This document shows, in pieces, positions 35,807-44,794 of a stretch of DNA of 64,000 nucleotides. The notes below the pieces were generated by a model. That model ran no database searches and was not told where the DNA came from. It worked only from the letters and a program-made list of their open reading frames with translations. Origin of the DNA: Parafrankia sp041008525 (GTDB lineage: Bacteria; Actinomycetota; Actinomycetes; Frankiales; Frankiaceae); assembly GCF_041008525.1 (NCBI RefSeq), contig NZ_JBFLUG010000037.1:1-64000 (forward strand). Reading direction: 5' to 3'. Numbering within the stretch: the first letter of the stretch is position 1; each line of letters opens with the position of its first letter. The position numbers were made by a program, and so were the translations under genes.

Positions 35807-36439
35807 TCAGGAGGCCCGCACGGCGGCGGCTGCGGCCCGGGCGGTCTCGGTCGTCGGGCCGGGCTGCGGCACGAACAGCACCTCGCGGTAGTAGCGCAGC
35901 TCCTCGATGCTCTCCCGGATGTCCGCCAGCGCCCGGTGGCCGCCGGACTTCACCGGGGCCGCGTAGTAGGCCCGTGGGTACCAGCGGCGCGCCAGCTCCT
36001 TGATCGACGAGACGTCGATCATCCGGTAGTGCAGGAACTCGTCGAGCTGGGGGAGGTAGCGGGTGATGAAGGTGCGGTCGGTCGCGATCGAGTTGCCGCA
36101 CAGCGGGGCCTTGCGCGCGTCCGGGACGAAGCGCCGGATGTAGGCGAGGAGCTGACGCTCCGCCTCGTCGACCTTGAGGTCGGCGGCGCGGACAGCGGTG
36201 GTCAGCCCGGAGGCCTCGTGCATCTCCCTGACGATGGGGAGCATCTGGTCGAGCGCCGCGTCCGGTGCGCCGAGAACGAGGTCGATGCCGTCGTCCAGGA
36301 CGGTGAGCTCGCTGTCGGTCACCAGGCAGGCGACTTCGAGCAGCAGGTCGGAACCGGCGTCAAGACCGGTCATCTCGCAGTCGATCCAAACCAGACGATC
36401 CATCCCGTTCACATTAGGGAATTCCGTCGCTGTCGTCAC
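35807..36439 (-). CDS. orn: oligoribonuclease
   Basis: The 210-residue protein is the DEDDh 3'-5' exoribonuclease that finishes RNA decay and hydrolyses pGpG. Motif ExoI is LVWIDCEMTGLD (D, E), ExoII is GNSIATDRTF (D), and ExoIII is HRALADIRESI with His and Asp. KSGGHRALADI and the length (family about 180-210) agree. The GTG start at 36439 has GGAGGGA 8 bases upstream. An internal ATG at 36403 is the start used in shorter homologues. It reads toward the tRNA-His gene on the same strand. Confidence 0.95.
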   Translation of the reverse strand: MTTATEFPNVNGMDRLVWIDCEMTGLDAGSDLLLEVACLVTDSELTVLDDGIDLVLGAPDAALDQMLPIVREMHEASGLTTAVRAADLKVDEAERQLLAYIRRFVPDARKAPLCGNSIATDRTFITRYLPQLDEFLHYRMIDVSSIKELARRWYPRAYYAAPVKSGGHRALADIRESIEELRYYREVLFVPQPGPTTETARAAAAAVRAS

Positions 36440-36590
36440 CTACGTCCCTCCGCTTCCTGCGCTGCCGATCCCGCGCTGGCCGGGGCAGGCAAGATCTGAC
36501 CGTAGCCACGGTGGCACGCAGGGGTGGACGCGGGGGTGCCGCCGCCCGGCTCGTGGCGGCAGCCGGGCCCGCTGCCGGCAGCCGGGCCCG

Positions 36591-37175
36591 CTACCGGCGG
36601 GCGGTGGGCGCCGGGTGGTTGGAGACCCGGAAGCGAACGGTGGTGACGGGGGTGCGGCCCGAGCCGTCCACGACAGCTTCCAGGAAGTAGACCCCGTCGA
36701 CGACCTCGGTGGTCAGCCAGCCGGAGTCATGCGGGGCGAAGACGTACGGCGGACCGGCTGAGGGGACGTTGTAATGACGCCCGGTCGGCCCGGTGAGGAC
36801 AAAGGTGACCCGCCCGACCGAACCGCTGGTCTGCAGGGTGATCCGCCGGAAGCCGCTGATGGTCTCGCCTTCCGTCACCCCCGCGAACCCCGCCGGAGCG
36901 TCCGGGGAGGAGGGCGTGCTCGTGGGAGCGGAGACCGTGGCGAGAGGGCTCGGCCCGGCTCCGGTGCCCGGCCCGGGTCTGGAAGCGCCTCCGGGTCTGG
37001 CGGCGGGGCTGGTGCCGAGTGCGGGCACGCCCGGGGCGATCCCGGGATACTCCGCCGCGGCGAGGCCGGCAGTGTCGCGCGTACCGTTCTGGTACTCGAC
37101 GACGAGCAACGGCATCAGGAGAAGCGCGGAGAAGAACAGGGCCAGGCCAATCCAGCCCCGCCGAAAGGCGTTCAC
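36591..37175 (-). CDS. membrane-tethered extracellular Ig-like protein
   Basis: About 194 residues. One transmembrane segment (about 8-30, WIGLALFFSALLLMPLLVV) is followed by a Pro/Gly/Ser/Thr linker and a C-terminal beta domain (about 95-190: FAGVTEGETISGFRRITLQTSG, VTFVLTGPTG, YVFAPHDSGWLTTEVVDGVYFLEAVV). The last part resembles a bacterial Ig-like fold with the DGVYFLEAVV strand pair. GTG 37175 has AAGGG upstream, and GTG 37196 would add 7 residues. A 19-base direct repeat (GGCAGCCGGGCCCGCT and flanks) lies just past its stop. The function is unknown. Confidence 0.6.
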   Translation of the reverse strand: MNAFRRGWIGLALFFSALLLMPLLVVEYQNGTRDTAGLAAAEYPGIAPGVPALGTSPAARPGGASRPGPGTGAGPSPLATVSAPTSTPSSPDAPAGFAGVTEGETISGFRRITLQTSGSVGRVTFVLTGPTGRHYNVPSAGPPYVFAPHDSGWLTTEVVDGVYFLEAVVDGSGRTPVTTVRFRVSNHPAPTARR

Positions 37176-37524
37176 GTGGGCTGTACCCTTCGTCACCGCT
37201 GCGGGTAAGCGCCCACTCTATGCGGTGTGCGACAGTCTGCCCACGCCGGGGTGATCAGCGCGGCCGACGGCCCGGCGGTCTGGTCGGCCGCCGGCCGGGG
37301 CCTCGGTTGTCCCGAGGGCGCTGGCGTCCGCGTAGTCGACTCACTGCCAGGATGCGCTCCTGTACGACGCGCTCCTGCCGAAGGCACCGGCCACGATCCA
37401 CACTCCGAAGGTAGCCTCCGGAGCCCCGTTCCGGCGATGGCGTCACAAGCTGTTAACCGAACTTCCGGCGTGTCGCCCGCGTCGGGCGTTGTGCGCTCCC
37501 CGTTGCTCCGGGGTGATTCCGTTG

Positions 37525-37566
37525 CTGGTGGACACCGCCGTCATACGTGACGGCGGTGTCCACCAG
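37525..37566 (-). terminator. 19-bp perfect hairpin downstream of lon
   Basis: CTGGTGGACACCGCCGTCA (37525-37543) and its exact reverse complement (37548-37566) enclose a TACG tetraloop, 23 bases past the lon stop codon. It is the strongest terminator in the window. The remaining 37197-37524 hold no gene. Confidence 0.8.
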
Positions 37567-37588
37567 TGGCCAGCCGGCCTGGTGTGGC

Positions 37589-40096
37589 TCAGGCGGCGAC
37601 GGCCTTGGGGAGCTTGGTGTCAAAGGCCGGTTCGAGCGCGAGCTCCAGCACCTCGCGGACGTCCGCGACCAGGTGCACTGTCAGCGCCTCCCGGACCGCG
37701 GCCGGAACGTCGTCCAGGTCGGGCCCGTTCCGCGTGGGCAGCAGCACGGTGGTGAGGCCGGCCCGGTGGGCGGCGAGCAGCTTCTGCTTGACCCCACCAA
37801 TGGGCAGCACCCGGCCGGTCAGCGAGACCTCCCCGGTCATCGCCACATCGGCCCGCACGGGACGGCCGGACAGCAGCGACGCCAGTGCGGTGGTCATCGT
37901 GACCCCGGCGCTGGGCCCGTCCTTGGGCACCGCGCCGGCCGGGACGTGGATGTGGATGCCGCGGTCGCGCAGGTCCCCGACCGGCAGCTCCAGCTCGACC
38001 CCGCGCGAGCGCAGGTAGGACAGCGCGATCTGCGCCGACTCCTTCATGACGTCGCCGAGCTGCCCGGTGAGCGTCACGCCGCTGGCTCCGGTCTCCGGGT
38101 CGGCGAGCGAGGCCTCGACGAAGAGGACGTCGCCGCCGGCGCCGGTGACGGCGAGCCCGGTCGCCACGCCCGGCAGCGCGGTGCGTTCGGCCGATTCCGG
38201 GGTGTGCCGCGGCCGGCCCAGGTAGCCGGTCAGGTCCCCGGGGCCGATCGTGACCGGCAGTTCCGTCTCCCCGAGCGCCACCTTCGCGACGACCTTGCGC
38301 AGCACCCGCGCGGTGGCCCGCTCCAGGTCGCGGACGCCGGCCTCGCGGGTGTACTCGCCGGCGAGCTGACGCAGTGCCTCGTCGTCGACGACGACGTCGT
38401 CCGCGGTCAGCCCGGCGCGCTCGACCTGCCGGGGCAGCAGGTGGTCGCGGGCGATGGTGACCTTCTCCTCCTCGGTGTAGCCGTCGAGCAGGATCAGCTC
38501 CATCCGGTCCAGCAGCGGCGCGGGGATGGCCTCCAGCACGTTCGCGGTGGCCAGGAACAGGACGTCCGACAGGTCGAGCTCCACCTCCAGGTAGTGGTCG
38601 CGGAACGTGTGGTTCTGTGCCGGGTCGAGCACCTCGAGCAGGGCGGCGGTCGGATCGCCGCGGTAGTCCGAGCCGACCTTGTCGACCTCGTCCAGCAGGA
38701 TCACCGGGTTCATCGACCCGGCCTCGCGGATCGCGCGCACGATGCGCCCCGGCTGGGCACCGACGTAGGTGCGCCGGTGGCCGCGGATCTCCGCCTCGTC
38801 GCGGACGCCGCCGAGCGCCACCCGGGCGAACTTCCGGCCCATCGCCCGCGCGACCGACTCGCCCAGCGACGTCTTGCCCACTCCGGGCGGGCCGGCGAGC
38901 GCGAGGACCGCACCACTGCGGCGGCCACCGACGACCCCGAGCCCGGCGTCCGCGCGGCGACGGCGCACGGCCAGGTACTCGACGATCCGATCCTTGACGT
39001 CGTCGAGGCCGGCATGGTCGGCGTCCAGGACGGCCCGGGCGGCGGTGATGTCGTACGTGTCCTCGGCGTGGGAGCTCCACGGTAGTTCCAGGACGGTGTC
39101 GAGCCAGGTGCGGATCCAACCGCCCTCCGGGGAGGAGTCGGTCGTCCGCTCGAGCTTGTCGACCTCCTTCAGCGCGGCGGTGCGGACCTTCTCCGGCAGG
39201 TCGGCGGCCTCGATCCGGGCCCGGTAGTCCTCCTTGCCGGCGTCCTCGGCGGAGCCGTCCAGCTCCGCCAGCTCCTTGCGGACGGCGTCGAGCTGGCGCC
39301 GCAGCAGGAACTCGCGCTGCTGGCGATCCACCCCCTCCTGGACGTCGCGGCGGATGGTCTCGGCGACCTCGACCTCGGCGGCGTGCTCCTTCGTCCAGGG
39401 GATCAGCTTCTCCAGCCGGGCCGTGACGTCGAGCGTGCGCAGCAGCTCCAGCTTCTGCGCGGTCGACAGGTAGGACGAGTAGCCGGCGGTGTCGGCCAGG
39501 GTGCTGGGGTTCTCCAGCGCCGCGACCGTGTCGGCGACCTGGTCGACGCCCCGGGTGCGGAGCAGACCGGTCACCAGGGCGCGGTACTCCAGCGCCAGGG
39601 TGACGAGACGGGTGACCGCGCCGTCCGGGTTGTCGGGGTCCGCGGCGTCGTCACCGCGGTGCGGGGCACTGAGCGTGCCCGAGAAGCCGGGCGGGGCGAC
39701 CGGTTCGACGACCGTCGCCTCCACCCACACGGGCGCGTCGTCCGCGGGGGCGTCCGCGGGCGGGGGTGCCTGCAGCCGGGCCCGGGTGGCGGCGCGGACA
39801 ACCGCGGCGGTGGTGCCGTTCGGCAGCCGCCCGATCTGTTCGACGACCGCGACGACACCGATGTCGGCGAGCTCCCCGTCCACGCGGGGGACCAGCAGGA
39901 CCTCGGCCTTGCGCTGGGAGGAGCGGCTGGAGATGCCCGGCGCGCGGGCTTCGGGTATGGAATCGGGCCGGCCGCCCCGGGCCGCGTCCACGGCGGCGCG
40001 GGTCCGGTCGTCCGACAGATCGAGCGGAACCACCATGCCGGGCAGGAGCACCGAGTCGTCCAGCGGCAGCAGCGGCAGGAACCTGGTCTGTGACAT
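37589..40096 (-). CDS. lon: ATP-dependent Lon protease
   Basis: The 835-residue LonA enzyme unfolds and degrades misfolded and regulatory proteins in the cytoplasm. The N-terminal LON domain spans about 1-195 and a coiled-coil linker runs to about 330. The AAA+ module has Walker A GPPGVGKTS near 402 and Walker B ILLDEVD near 464. The protease domain has catalytic Ser near 728 (PKDGPSAGV) and Lys near 770 (GGVKQKLL), with typical spacing. ATG 40096 follows GAAGG. A HAIR element lies 43 bases upstream, pointing to HspR heat-shock control. A long perfect hairpin terminates the gene. Confidence 0.97.
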   Translation of the reverse strand: MSQTRFLPLLPLDDSVLLPGMVVPLDLSDDRTRAAVDAARGGRPDSIPEARAPGISSRSSQRKAEVLLVPRVDGELADIGVVAVVEQIGRLPNGTTAAVVRAATRARLQAPPPADAPADDAPVWVEATVVEPVAPPGFSGTLSAPHRGDDAADPDNPDGAVTRLVTLALEYRALVTGLLRTRGVDQVADTVAALENPSTLADTAGYSSYLSTAQKLELLRTLDVTARLEKLIPWTKEHAAEVEVAETIRRDVQEGVDRQQREFLLRRQLDAVRKELAELDGSAEDAGKEDYRARIEAADLPEKVRTAALKEVDKLERTTDSSPEGGWIRTWLDTVLELPWSSHAEDTYDITAARAVLDADHAGLDDVKDRIVEYLAVRRRRADAGLGVVGGRRSGAVLALAGPPGVGKTSLGESVARAMGRKFARVALGGVRDEAEIRGHRRTYVGAQPGRIVRAIREAGSMNPVILLDEVDKVGSDYRGDPTAALLEVLDPAQNHTFRDHYLEVELDLSDVLFLATANVLEAIPAPLLDRMELILLDGYTEEEKVTIARDHLLPRQVERAGLTADDVVVDDEALRQLAGEYTREAGVRDLERATARVLRKVVAKVALGETELPVTIGPGDLTGYLGRPRHTPESAERTALPGVATGLAVTGAGGDVLFVEASLADPETGASGVTLTGQLGDVMKESAQIALSYLRSRGVELELPVGDLRDRGIHIHVPAGAVPKDGPSAGVTMTTALASLLSGRPVRADVAMTGEVSLTGRVLPIGGVKQKLLAAHRAGLTTVLLPTRNGPDLDDVPAAVREALTVHLVADVREVLELALEPAFDTKLPKAVAA

Positions 40097-40138
40097 GCGA
40101 CCTTCATCCCTCGTGTCGAGCGGGTCCGGCCCAGTCAT

Positions 40139-40159
40139 CTTGAGCCTGACCTACTCAAG
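40139..40159 (-). promoter_or_regulatory. HAIR operator (HspR binding site) upstream of lon
   Basis: CTTGAGC, seven bases, ACTCAAG matches the HAIR consensus CTTGAGT-N7-ACTCAAG at 13 of 14 positions with exact spacing. HspR represses dnaK, clpB and lon through this element in streptomycetes. Its place 43 bases before the lon start is that of an operator overlapping the promoter. Confidence 0.88.
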
Positions 40160-40394
40160 CCATCGGAGTGGATCGGTGTTCCCTCATCTGATCGCCCTGG
40201 GCGAACGCCGTCGGCGGGTCGGGTGCATGGGAGGGTGGCCGGGGGCGGGAAGTCTCCGAGGGGTCGGCTGGTTGCACGCAGATAGTTGAATCGGCAACCG
40301 TCAGGGCCGGGTCAGGAGGGGCGCCTGCCGCCCCGGCGGGCCCGAGCCGAGCGGTCGCCGCAACGAAGATCAGCACGCTTTCTGGGAGGTCACC

Positions 40395-41363
40395 ATGCCA
40401 GCCGTCACCGCCGACACCCTCACCCTGCCGAGGCTGCCCGCGCCCGGGCCCGGCGACGTCGAGCGCCCGGTGCGGAAGGTCGTGACCGCCCCGTCCGGCT
40501 TCGAGGGGGAGGGCTTCCCCGTCCGTCGGATGTTCGCCGGGGTGGGCCTCGCCGACCTCGACCCGTTCGTCCACGCCGACCAGATGGGCGCCGTCGACTA
40601 CGCGGCCGGCGAGCCCAAGGGCACCCCGTGGCACCCGCACCGCGGGTTCGAGACCGTGACCTACATGATCGACGGCACCTTCCAGCACCAGGACTCGCAC
40701 GGTGGCGGTGGCCTGATCGCCGACGGCGCGACCCAGTGGATGACGGCCGGCGCCGGCATCCTGCACATCGAGACGCCGCCCGAGGAGCTCGTCATCAGCG
40801 GTGGTCTCTTCCACGGGGTCCAGCTCTGGGTGAACCTGCCCGCCCGGGACAAGTTCAGCCCGCCGCGCTACCAGAGCATCGAGGGTGAGCAGGTCTCGCT
40901 GGTCGCCTCGCCGGACGGTGGGAGCCTTGTCCGGATCATCGCCGGGGACGTCGGCGGCTTCCGCGGGCCCGGCTCCACCCACACGCCGATCGCGGTCGTC
41001 CACACCACCGTCAGCCCGGGCGCGCGGGTCAGCGTGCCGTGGAACCCGGAGTACAACAGCCTGGTCTACGTCCTCGCTGGCGCCGGAACCGTCGGTGCGA
41101 AGGACACTCCCGTCCATCTCGGCCAGACAGCCGTGCTCGGTGCCGGAGACCGGATCAGCCTCGCCGCCGCTCCCCGCCAGGGCGCGGACGCCCCGAACCT
41201 GGAGGTACTGCTGCTCGGCGGCCAGCCCATCCGCGAGCACGTGGAGATGTACGGGCCGTTCGTGATGAACACCCGTCAGGAGCTCCAGCAGGCCGTCGAG
41301 GACTTCCAGGCCGGCCGCCTCGGTGTGATCCCGGAGAACGCCCTGATGCCGCACCGGGCGTGA
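40395..41363 (+). CDS. pirin-family bicupin
   Basis: The 322-residue protein has the pirin N-terminal cupin with the metal motif HPHRGFETVTYMIDG, HQDSHGGGG and ILHIETPPE. The C-terminal pirin domain (about 180-290) ends in a long helix (NTRQELQQAVEDFQAGRLG). Pirins bind Fe or other metals, and some act as quercetin 2,3-dioxygenases or redox-linked regulators. GGGAGG precedes the ATG by 6 bases. It diverges from lon across about 300 bases and is closed by a hairpin directly after the stop codon. Confidence 0.93.
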   Translation: MPAVTADTLTLPRLPAPGPGDVERPVRKVVTAPSGFEGEGFPVRRMFAGVGLADLDPFVHADQMGAVDYAAGEPKGTPWHPHRGFETVTYMIDGTFQHQDSHGGGGLIADGATQWMTAGAGILHIETPPEELVISGGLFHGVQLWVNLPARDKFSPPRYQSIEGEQVSLVASPDGGSLVRIIAGDVGGFRGPGSTHTPIAVVHTTVSPGARVSVPWNPEYNSLVYVLAGAGTVGAKDTPVHLGQTAVLGAGDRISLAAAPRQGADAPNLEVLLLGGQPIREHVEMYGPFVMNTRQELQQAVEDFQAGRLGVIPENALMPHRA

Positions 41364-41390
41364 CCCGGGCACGCTCCGACCGTGCCCGGG
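41364..41390 (+). terminator. 10-bp hairpin directly after the pirin stop codon
   Basis: CCCGGGCACG (41364-41373), a 7-base loop and its reverse complement (41381-41390) begin immediately after TGA. Confidence 0.6.
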
Positions 41391-41579
41391 CCGGGCCGGG
41401 CCGGGCCTGTGCTGTGATGGTTTGCGCAGCGCACCCGATCCTTCACGTAAGGCCGCTGACGTGGTGGTATCAACCTTGAGTCAGAACGCGTGGCGCCGCG
41501 CCGGTTCCGGTGGCCCGCGATACCACCCGACAGTTGGTCGCGCCCGGCTCAGCGGTGCCCGGCGCAGAAGGAGCAGATC

Positions 41580-42320
41580 ATGGTTCGGCCTGGTGGTGGC
41601 ACTGGTCCGGACCGCCAGCGTCCGCGGCGGCCGGACTGGCCGGCCAAGAGCCTGCTGGGCCGGCTGCCGGAGCCGATCCGCACGGAGTTCGTCGCGCTCG
41701 GCGCCTACCGGGAGTTCAGCAGCGACGAGGTGCTGCTGAGGGAGGGCGAGGGGACGAACTTCGTCGTGCTGCTGCTGAGCGGCTGGGTCAAGGTGACCGC
41801 GTCGACCGAGAACGGCGGCTTCGCGCTGCTGGCGATCCGGCACGGCGGTGACCTCGTCGGCGAGCAGGCCGGGCTGGACGGTGAGCCGCGCTCGGCGACA
41901 GTGACGGCGGCCGGTGCCGTCCTCGCGAAGGTCATCGCGCTGGAGACCTTTCTGGACTTCCTGCGGCGCGCCCCCGAGGCGAGCACCCCCGTGCTCCAGT
42001 CCGTCAGTGCCAAGCTGCGCAACTCGACCCGGCGCCGGGTCGAGTTCGGCGGGTGCACGGTCGCGATGCGCCTGGCCCGCGTGGTCTGCGAGCTGGAGCA
42101 CGCCTACGGCGCCGACGCGACGGACGGGACCGGGCGCCGCGTGCAGATCTCGCTCACCCAGCCGGAACTCGCCGGCCTCGTCGGCGCCGCCGAGCCGACC
42201 GTGCACAAGGTTCTGCGCGAGCTGCGCCAGCAGGGCGTGGTGGACACCCGCTACCGGGCGATCGTGATCCGCGATGTCGACGCGCTCTACACGGCCGCAG
42301 GCATACCCCGTCACCGCTGA
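41580..42320 (+). CDS. Crp/Fnr-family transcription regulator
   Basis: The 246-residue protein has a cyclic-nucleotide-binding domain (about 25-145: LGAYREFSSDEVLLREGEGTNFVVLLLSGWVKV, LLAIRHGGDLVGEQAGLDGEPRSATVTA), a dimer helix, and a winged-helix domain (about 155-235) with the recognition segment LTQPELAGLVGAAEPTVHKVLRELRQQGVV. The phosphate-binding cassette reads GEQAGLDGEPRSATV, close to the ERS-type motif of cAMP binders, so cNMP binding is possible. AAGGAG lies 6 bases before the ATG. The next gene encodes a cyclase-fold-like protein, a suggestive pairing. Confidence 0.88.
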   Translation: MVRPGGGTGPDRQRPRRPDWPAKSLLGRLPEPIRTEFVALGAYREFSSDEVLLREGEGTNFVVLLLSGWVKVTASTENGGFALLAIRHGGDLVGEQAGLDGEPRSATVTAAGAVLAKVIALETFLDFLRRAPEASTPVLQSVSAKLRNSTRRRVEFGGCTVAMRLARVVCELEHAYGADATDGTGRRVQISLTQPELAGLVGAAEPTVHKVLRELRQQGVVDTRYRAIVIRDVDALYTAAGIPRHR

Positions 42321-42570
42321 CCTGCGGCTCGCAGGTGTCGACCCGCCTCCCGCGCCGGCACCCTGCCGTCACCCCTGCCTGCCGTCACCCCTGCTGCCGG
42401 CCGTCACGCTTCCCTGCCGGCGCCGCGACCGGCACCGCTGGGGAACTGGTGCTGGTGCCACATCGTTGTCCAGTCGGCTCCGCTCGGTGAAAACCATCGC
42501 AGGAGGATGTCTTCGTCCCTCCGCGGGTGAACAGTGGCTCTCAGCGAAACGTCCTTCTCGGAGGCTGAGC

Positions 42571-43296
42571 GTGAACGAAGCGGCTCCCGGCATCCGGCGG
42601 CTCTGCATCGCCATCGCCACGGACGCCCCTGCCCTCCTCCCCGGCCACCGGCCGGATGGTCCGGAAGCCCGGGGCGGGCTCGCGGCGTTCCCGGGTGACC
42701 CGTCACCGCGGGCTTCACTGGGCGCGGTCCTCGACGAGGCCTGCGGCGCCGCGGGTGTGCAACGTGTGCACTGGGTTCCCTGGCCGGAAGGCGGCGAGCT
42801 GGGGGTCTTCCCGCCTGGGATCGACGAGGGCCGGGTGGTCGCCGCGTTCACCCGGGAGCTGTGCCGTGCGGTCGCCGAGGCCAACGACGCCCAGGACGAC
42901 GTTCAGGCCGGAGGCGACCGGGTGGGAAGCGACCGGGTGGGAAGCGACCGGGCTGGCGGCGGCACGGTGCGGCTGCGGCTTCGGGTCGCGCTGCACCAGG
43001 GGATCACCCGCTGCGACGAGGGGGGCTACAGCGGGCGGGCGGTGGTGAAGGCCTGCCAGCTGCTCGACGCCGAGGTGCTCCGCCGGGAGCTGGCGGCCAG
43101 CCCGGGAGCGGATCTGGTGTTCATCGTGTCCGCGGAACTGTTCGACGACGTCGCCGGCGAGGACCACACCGATCTGCGCCGCAGCGAGTTCCGGCAGGTC
43201 ACCGTGCCCGGGCCGCTGGCGGGCCCCGACCTGCTGGCCTGGGTCTCCACGCGCCGGTCGCCCGCGCGGGTCGGAGGCACCGCCGCGCCCTGGTGA
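42571..43296 (+). CDS. nucleotide-cyclase-fold-like protein, probably catalytically degenerate
   Basis: The 241-residue protein shows the layout of class III nucleotide cyclase-related domains of actinomycetes: LCIAIATDAPA, VRLRLRVALHQGITRCDEGGYSGRAVVKACQLLDAEVLRREL and DLVFIVSAELFDDVA. The cyclase-type RVALHQG segment is recognisable. However, the first metal Asp, usually in an F-x-D-I-x-G motif, is not seen, so activity is doubtful. An Asp-Arg-Val-Gly-Ser repeat (GGDRVGSDRVGSDRAGGG) interrupts the middle. GTG 42571 has GGAGG 9 bases upstream. It follows a Crp-family gene by 250 bases. The function is unknown. Confidence 0.55.
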   Translation: MNEAAPGIRRLCIAIATDAPALLPGHRPDGPEARGGLAAFPGDPSPRASLGAVLDEACGAAGVQRVHWVPWPEGGELGVFPPGIDEGRVVAAFTRELCRAVAEANDAQDDVQAGGDRVGSDRVGSDRAGGGTVRLRLRVALHQGITRCDEGGYSGRAVVKACQLLDAEVLRRELAASPGADLVFIVSAELFDDVAGEDHTDLRRSEFRQVTVPGPLAGPDLLAWVSTRRSPARVGGTAAPW

Positions 43297-43445
43297 CCTG
43301 GCGGTGGTCGGGAGGCCCGTTGTGTGACCAGGTGAACCGTTGATCAGGCGAACCGGTGCCCGGGCGAGCGGCCCACTGTTCGCGGGCTGGCCGCGGCAGC
43401 CGCCCCGCCTGCCGCGGAAGGCCGGTTGGCAGGCATGCTGGGGGC

Positions 43446-44282
43446 GTGCTGCGTCATGTCCGCGCGATCCGCTACGCCACGCCCCTGCGAGAGGGCGGCA
43501 GTCTGCCCGGTCTGATGGAGGGCGACGATCTCGGGACCTGGGTGGTCAAGTTCACCGGCGCGGGCCAGGGCCCGAAGTCGCTGGTCGCCGAGGTGGTCGT
43601 CGGTGAGCTCGCGCGCGGCCTGGGGTTCGCGGTGCCCGAGCTGGTCGTGGTGGACGTCGATCCCGACCTTGGCCGCACCGAGCCCGACCAGGAGGTCCAG
43701 GAGCTGCTGCGGGCCAGCCCGGGCAGCAACCTCGGCATGGACTACCTGCCGGGTTCGATCACCTACGATCCGCTGGCCTTCGACGTCGAGCGGGAGCTCG
43801 CCGCCCGGGTGGTGTGGCTCGACGCCCTCACCCTGAACGTGGACCGGTCCTGGCGGAACCCGAATCTGCTGGTGTGGGGCGGTCGGCTGTGGCTGATCGA
43901 TCACGGCGCGGCGCTGTATCCGCACCATGACTGGGCGGGTGTCGGGGCGGCCGTCGACCGACCACTGCCCCGCTTCGCCGAGCATGTGCTGCTGCCGGTG
44001 CTCGGTCCCGGCGCCGCCGAGCTGCTCGCCGCGGCCGACGCGGAGCTGGCGCCCGCGGTCACGGCCGCGCTGCTGTCCCGGGTGCTTGAGCTGGTGCCGG
44101 GGGAGTGGGCCGACGCTCCGGGATCGGCCTACATCGACTGGCTGCTGGCTCGGGTGGGCGGGGCCCGGCCCTGGTTGGAGCCGATGCTTGTCCCGGCGGC
44201 GCAGGCGCCCTCGGCGGGGGAGCGGGTCGCTGATCGGCCCTCGGCGCGTCCCGGCTGGCTCACGGGAGGGCTCGGTGCCTGA
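43446..44282 (+). CDS. HipA-like kinase-fold protein
   Basis: The 278-residue protein resembles the HipA_2 group of HipA-related kinases. WVVKFTGAGQGPKSLVAEVVVGELARGLGFAVPEL has an ATP-binding Lys region and helix, MDYLPGS follows, and VVWLDALTLNVDRSWRNPNLLVWGGRLWLIDHGAAL is the catalytic loop (D-x4-N-like) with metal-binding IDHG. It differs from HipA toxins in lacking the HipB-side N-terminal domain. The GTG start has GGGGG upstream. It overlaps the DUF3037 gene by 8 bases, so the two proteins probably work as a pair. The target is unknown. Confidence 0.78.
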   Translation: MLRHVRAIRYATPLREGGSLPGLMEGDDLGTWVVKFTGAGQGPKSLVAEVVVGELARGLGFAVPELVVVDVDPDLGRTEPDQEVQELLRASPGSNLGMDYLPGSITYDPLAFDVERELAARVVWLDALTLNVDRSWRNPNLLVWGGRLWLIDHGAALYPHHDWAGVGAAVDRPLPRFAEHVLLPVLGPGAAELLAAADAELAPAVTAALLSRVLELVPGEWADAPGSAYIDWLLARVGGARPWLEPMLVPAAQAPSAGERVADRPSARPGWLTGGLGA

Positions 44283-44673
44283 CCTGTTCGAGTACGCGAT
44301 GGTCCGGGTGGTGCCGCGGGTCGAGCGCGGCGAATGCGTCAACGTCGGGGTGCTGTTGTGGTGCCAGCGGGCCGCCTTCCTCGGCTCGCGGTGCGTCCTC
44401 GACCGGGAGCGGCTGGTCAGCCTCGATCCGTTTCTCGACCTGGCCGCGGTGGCGGCGCATCTCGCCGCGCTGCGCCGGGTCTGCGCGGGTGGCCCGGAGG
44501 CCGGACCCGCCGGCCAGCTCTCCGGGGGGGAGCGGTTCCGCTGGCTGACCGCCCCGCGCAGCACCGTCGTTCAGACATCAGCCGTACACAGCGGCCTCAC
44601 GGAGGATCCGGCGGCCGAACTGGACCGGCTGGTGGCCCTGCTCGTCGACCGCCCCGGCCCGCTCACAGGCTGA
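44275..44673 (+). CDS. DUF3037-family protein
   Basis: The 132-residue protein starts VPDLFEYAMVRVVPRVERGECVNVGVLLWCQRAAFLGSRCVLD, the characteristic N-terminus of DUF3037. A helical middle and the closing VVQTSAVHSGLTEDPAAELDRLV complete the family. GGAGGG precedes the GTG start, which lies inside the end of the HipA-like gene. DUF3037 genes are commonly found beside this class of kinase, so it may be a substrate, regulator or partner. No biochemical function is known to me. Confidence 0.82.
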   Translation: MPDLFEYAMVRVVPRVERGECVNVGVLLWCQRAAFLGSRCVLDRERLVSLDPFLDLAAVAAHLAALRRVCAGGPEAGPAGQLSGGERFRWLTAPRSTVVQTSAVHSGLTEDPAAELDRLVALLVDRPGPLTG

Positions 44674-44736
44674 CAGCCCCAGGCCCGCGGCCGGAATCTG
44701 ATCGGCCCGAGTCCGATCGACCCCGGACAGGTGGCG

Positions 44737-44775
44737 GCGTCGCTCGCGGGTCCCCCAGGTACCCGCGAGCGACGC
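44737..44775. terminator. 15-bp hairpin between convergent genes
   Basis: GCGTCGCTCGCGGGT (44737-44751) and its exact reverse complement (44761-44775) flank a 9-base loop between the DUF3037 stop and the GH26-like stop. It can end transcription in both directions. Confidence 0.75.
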
Positions 44776-44794
44776 GCCGGTCATGCGCCTCCCG

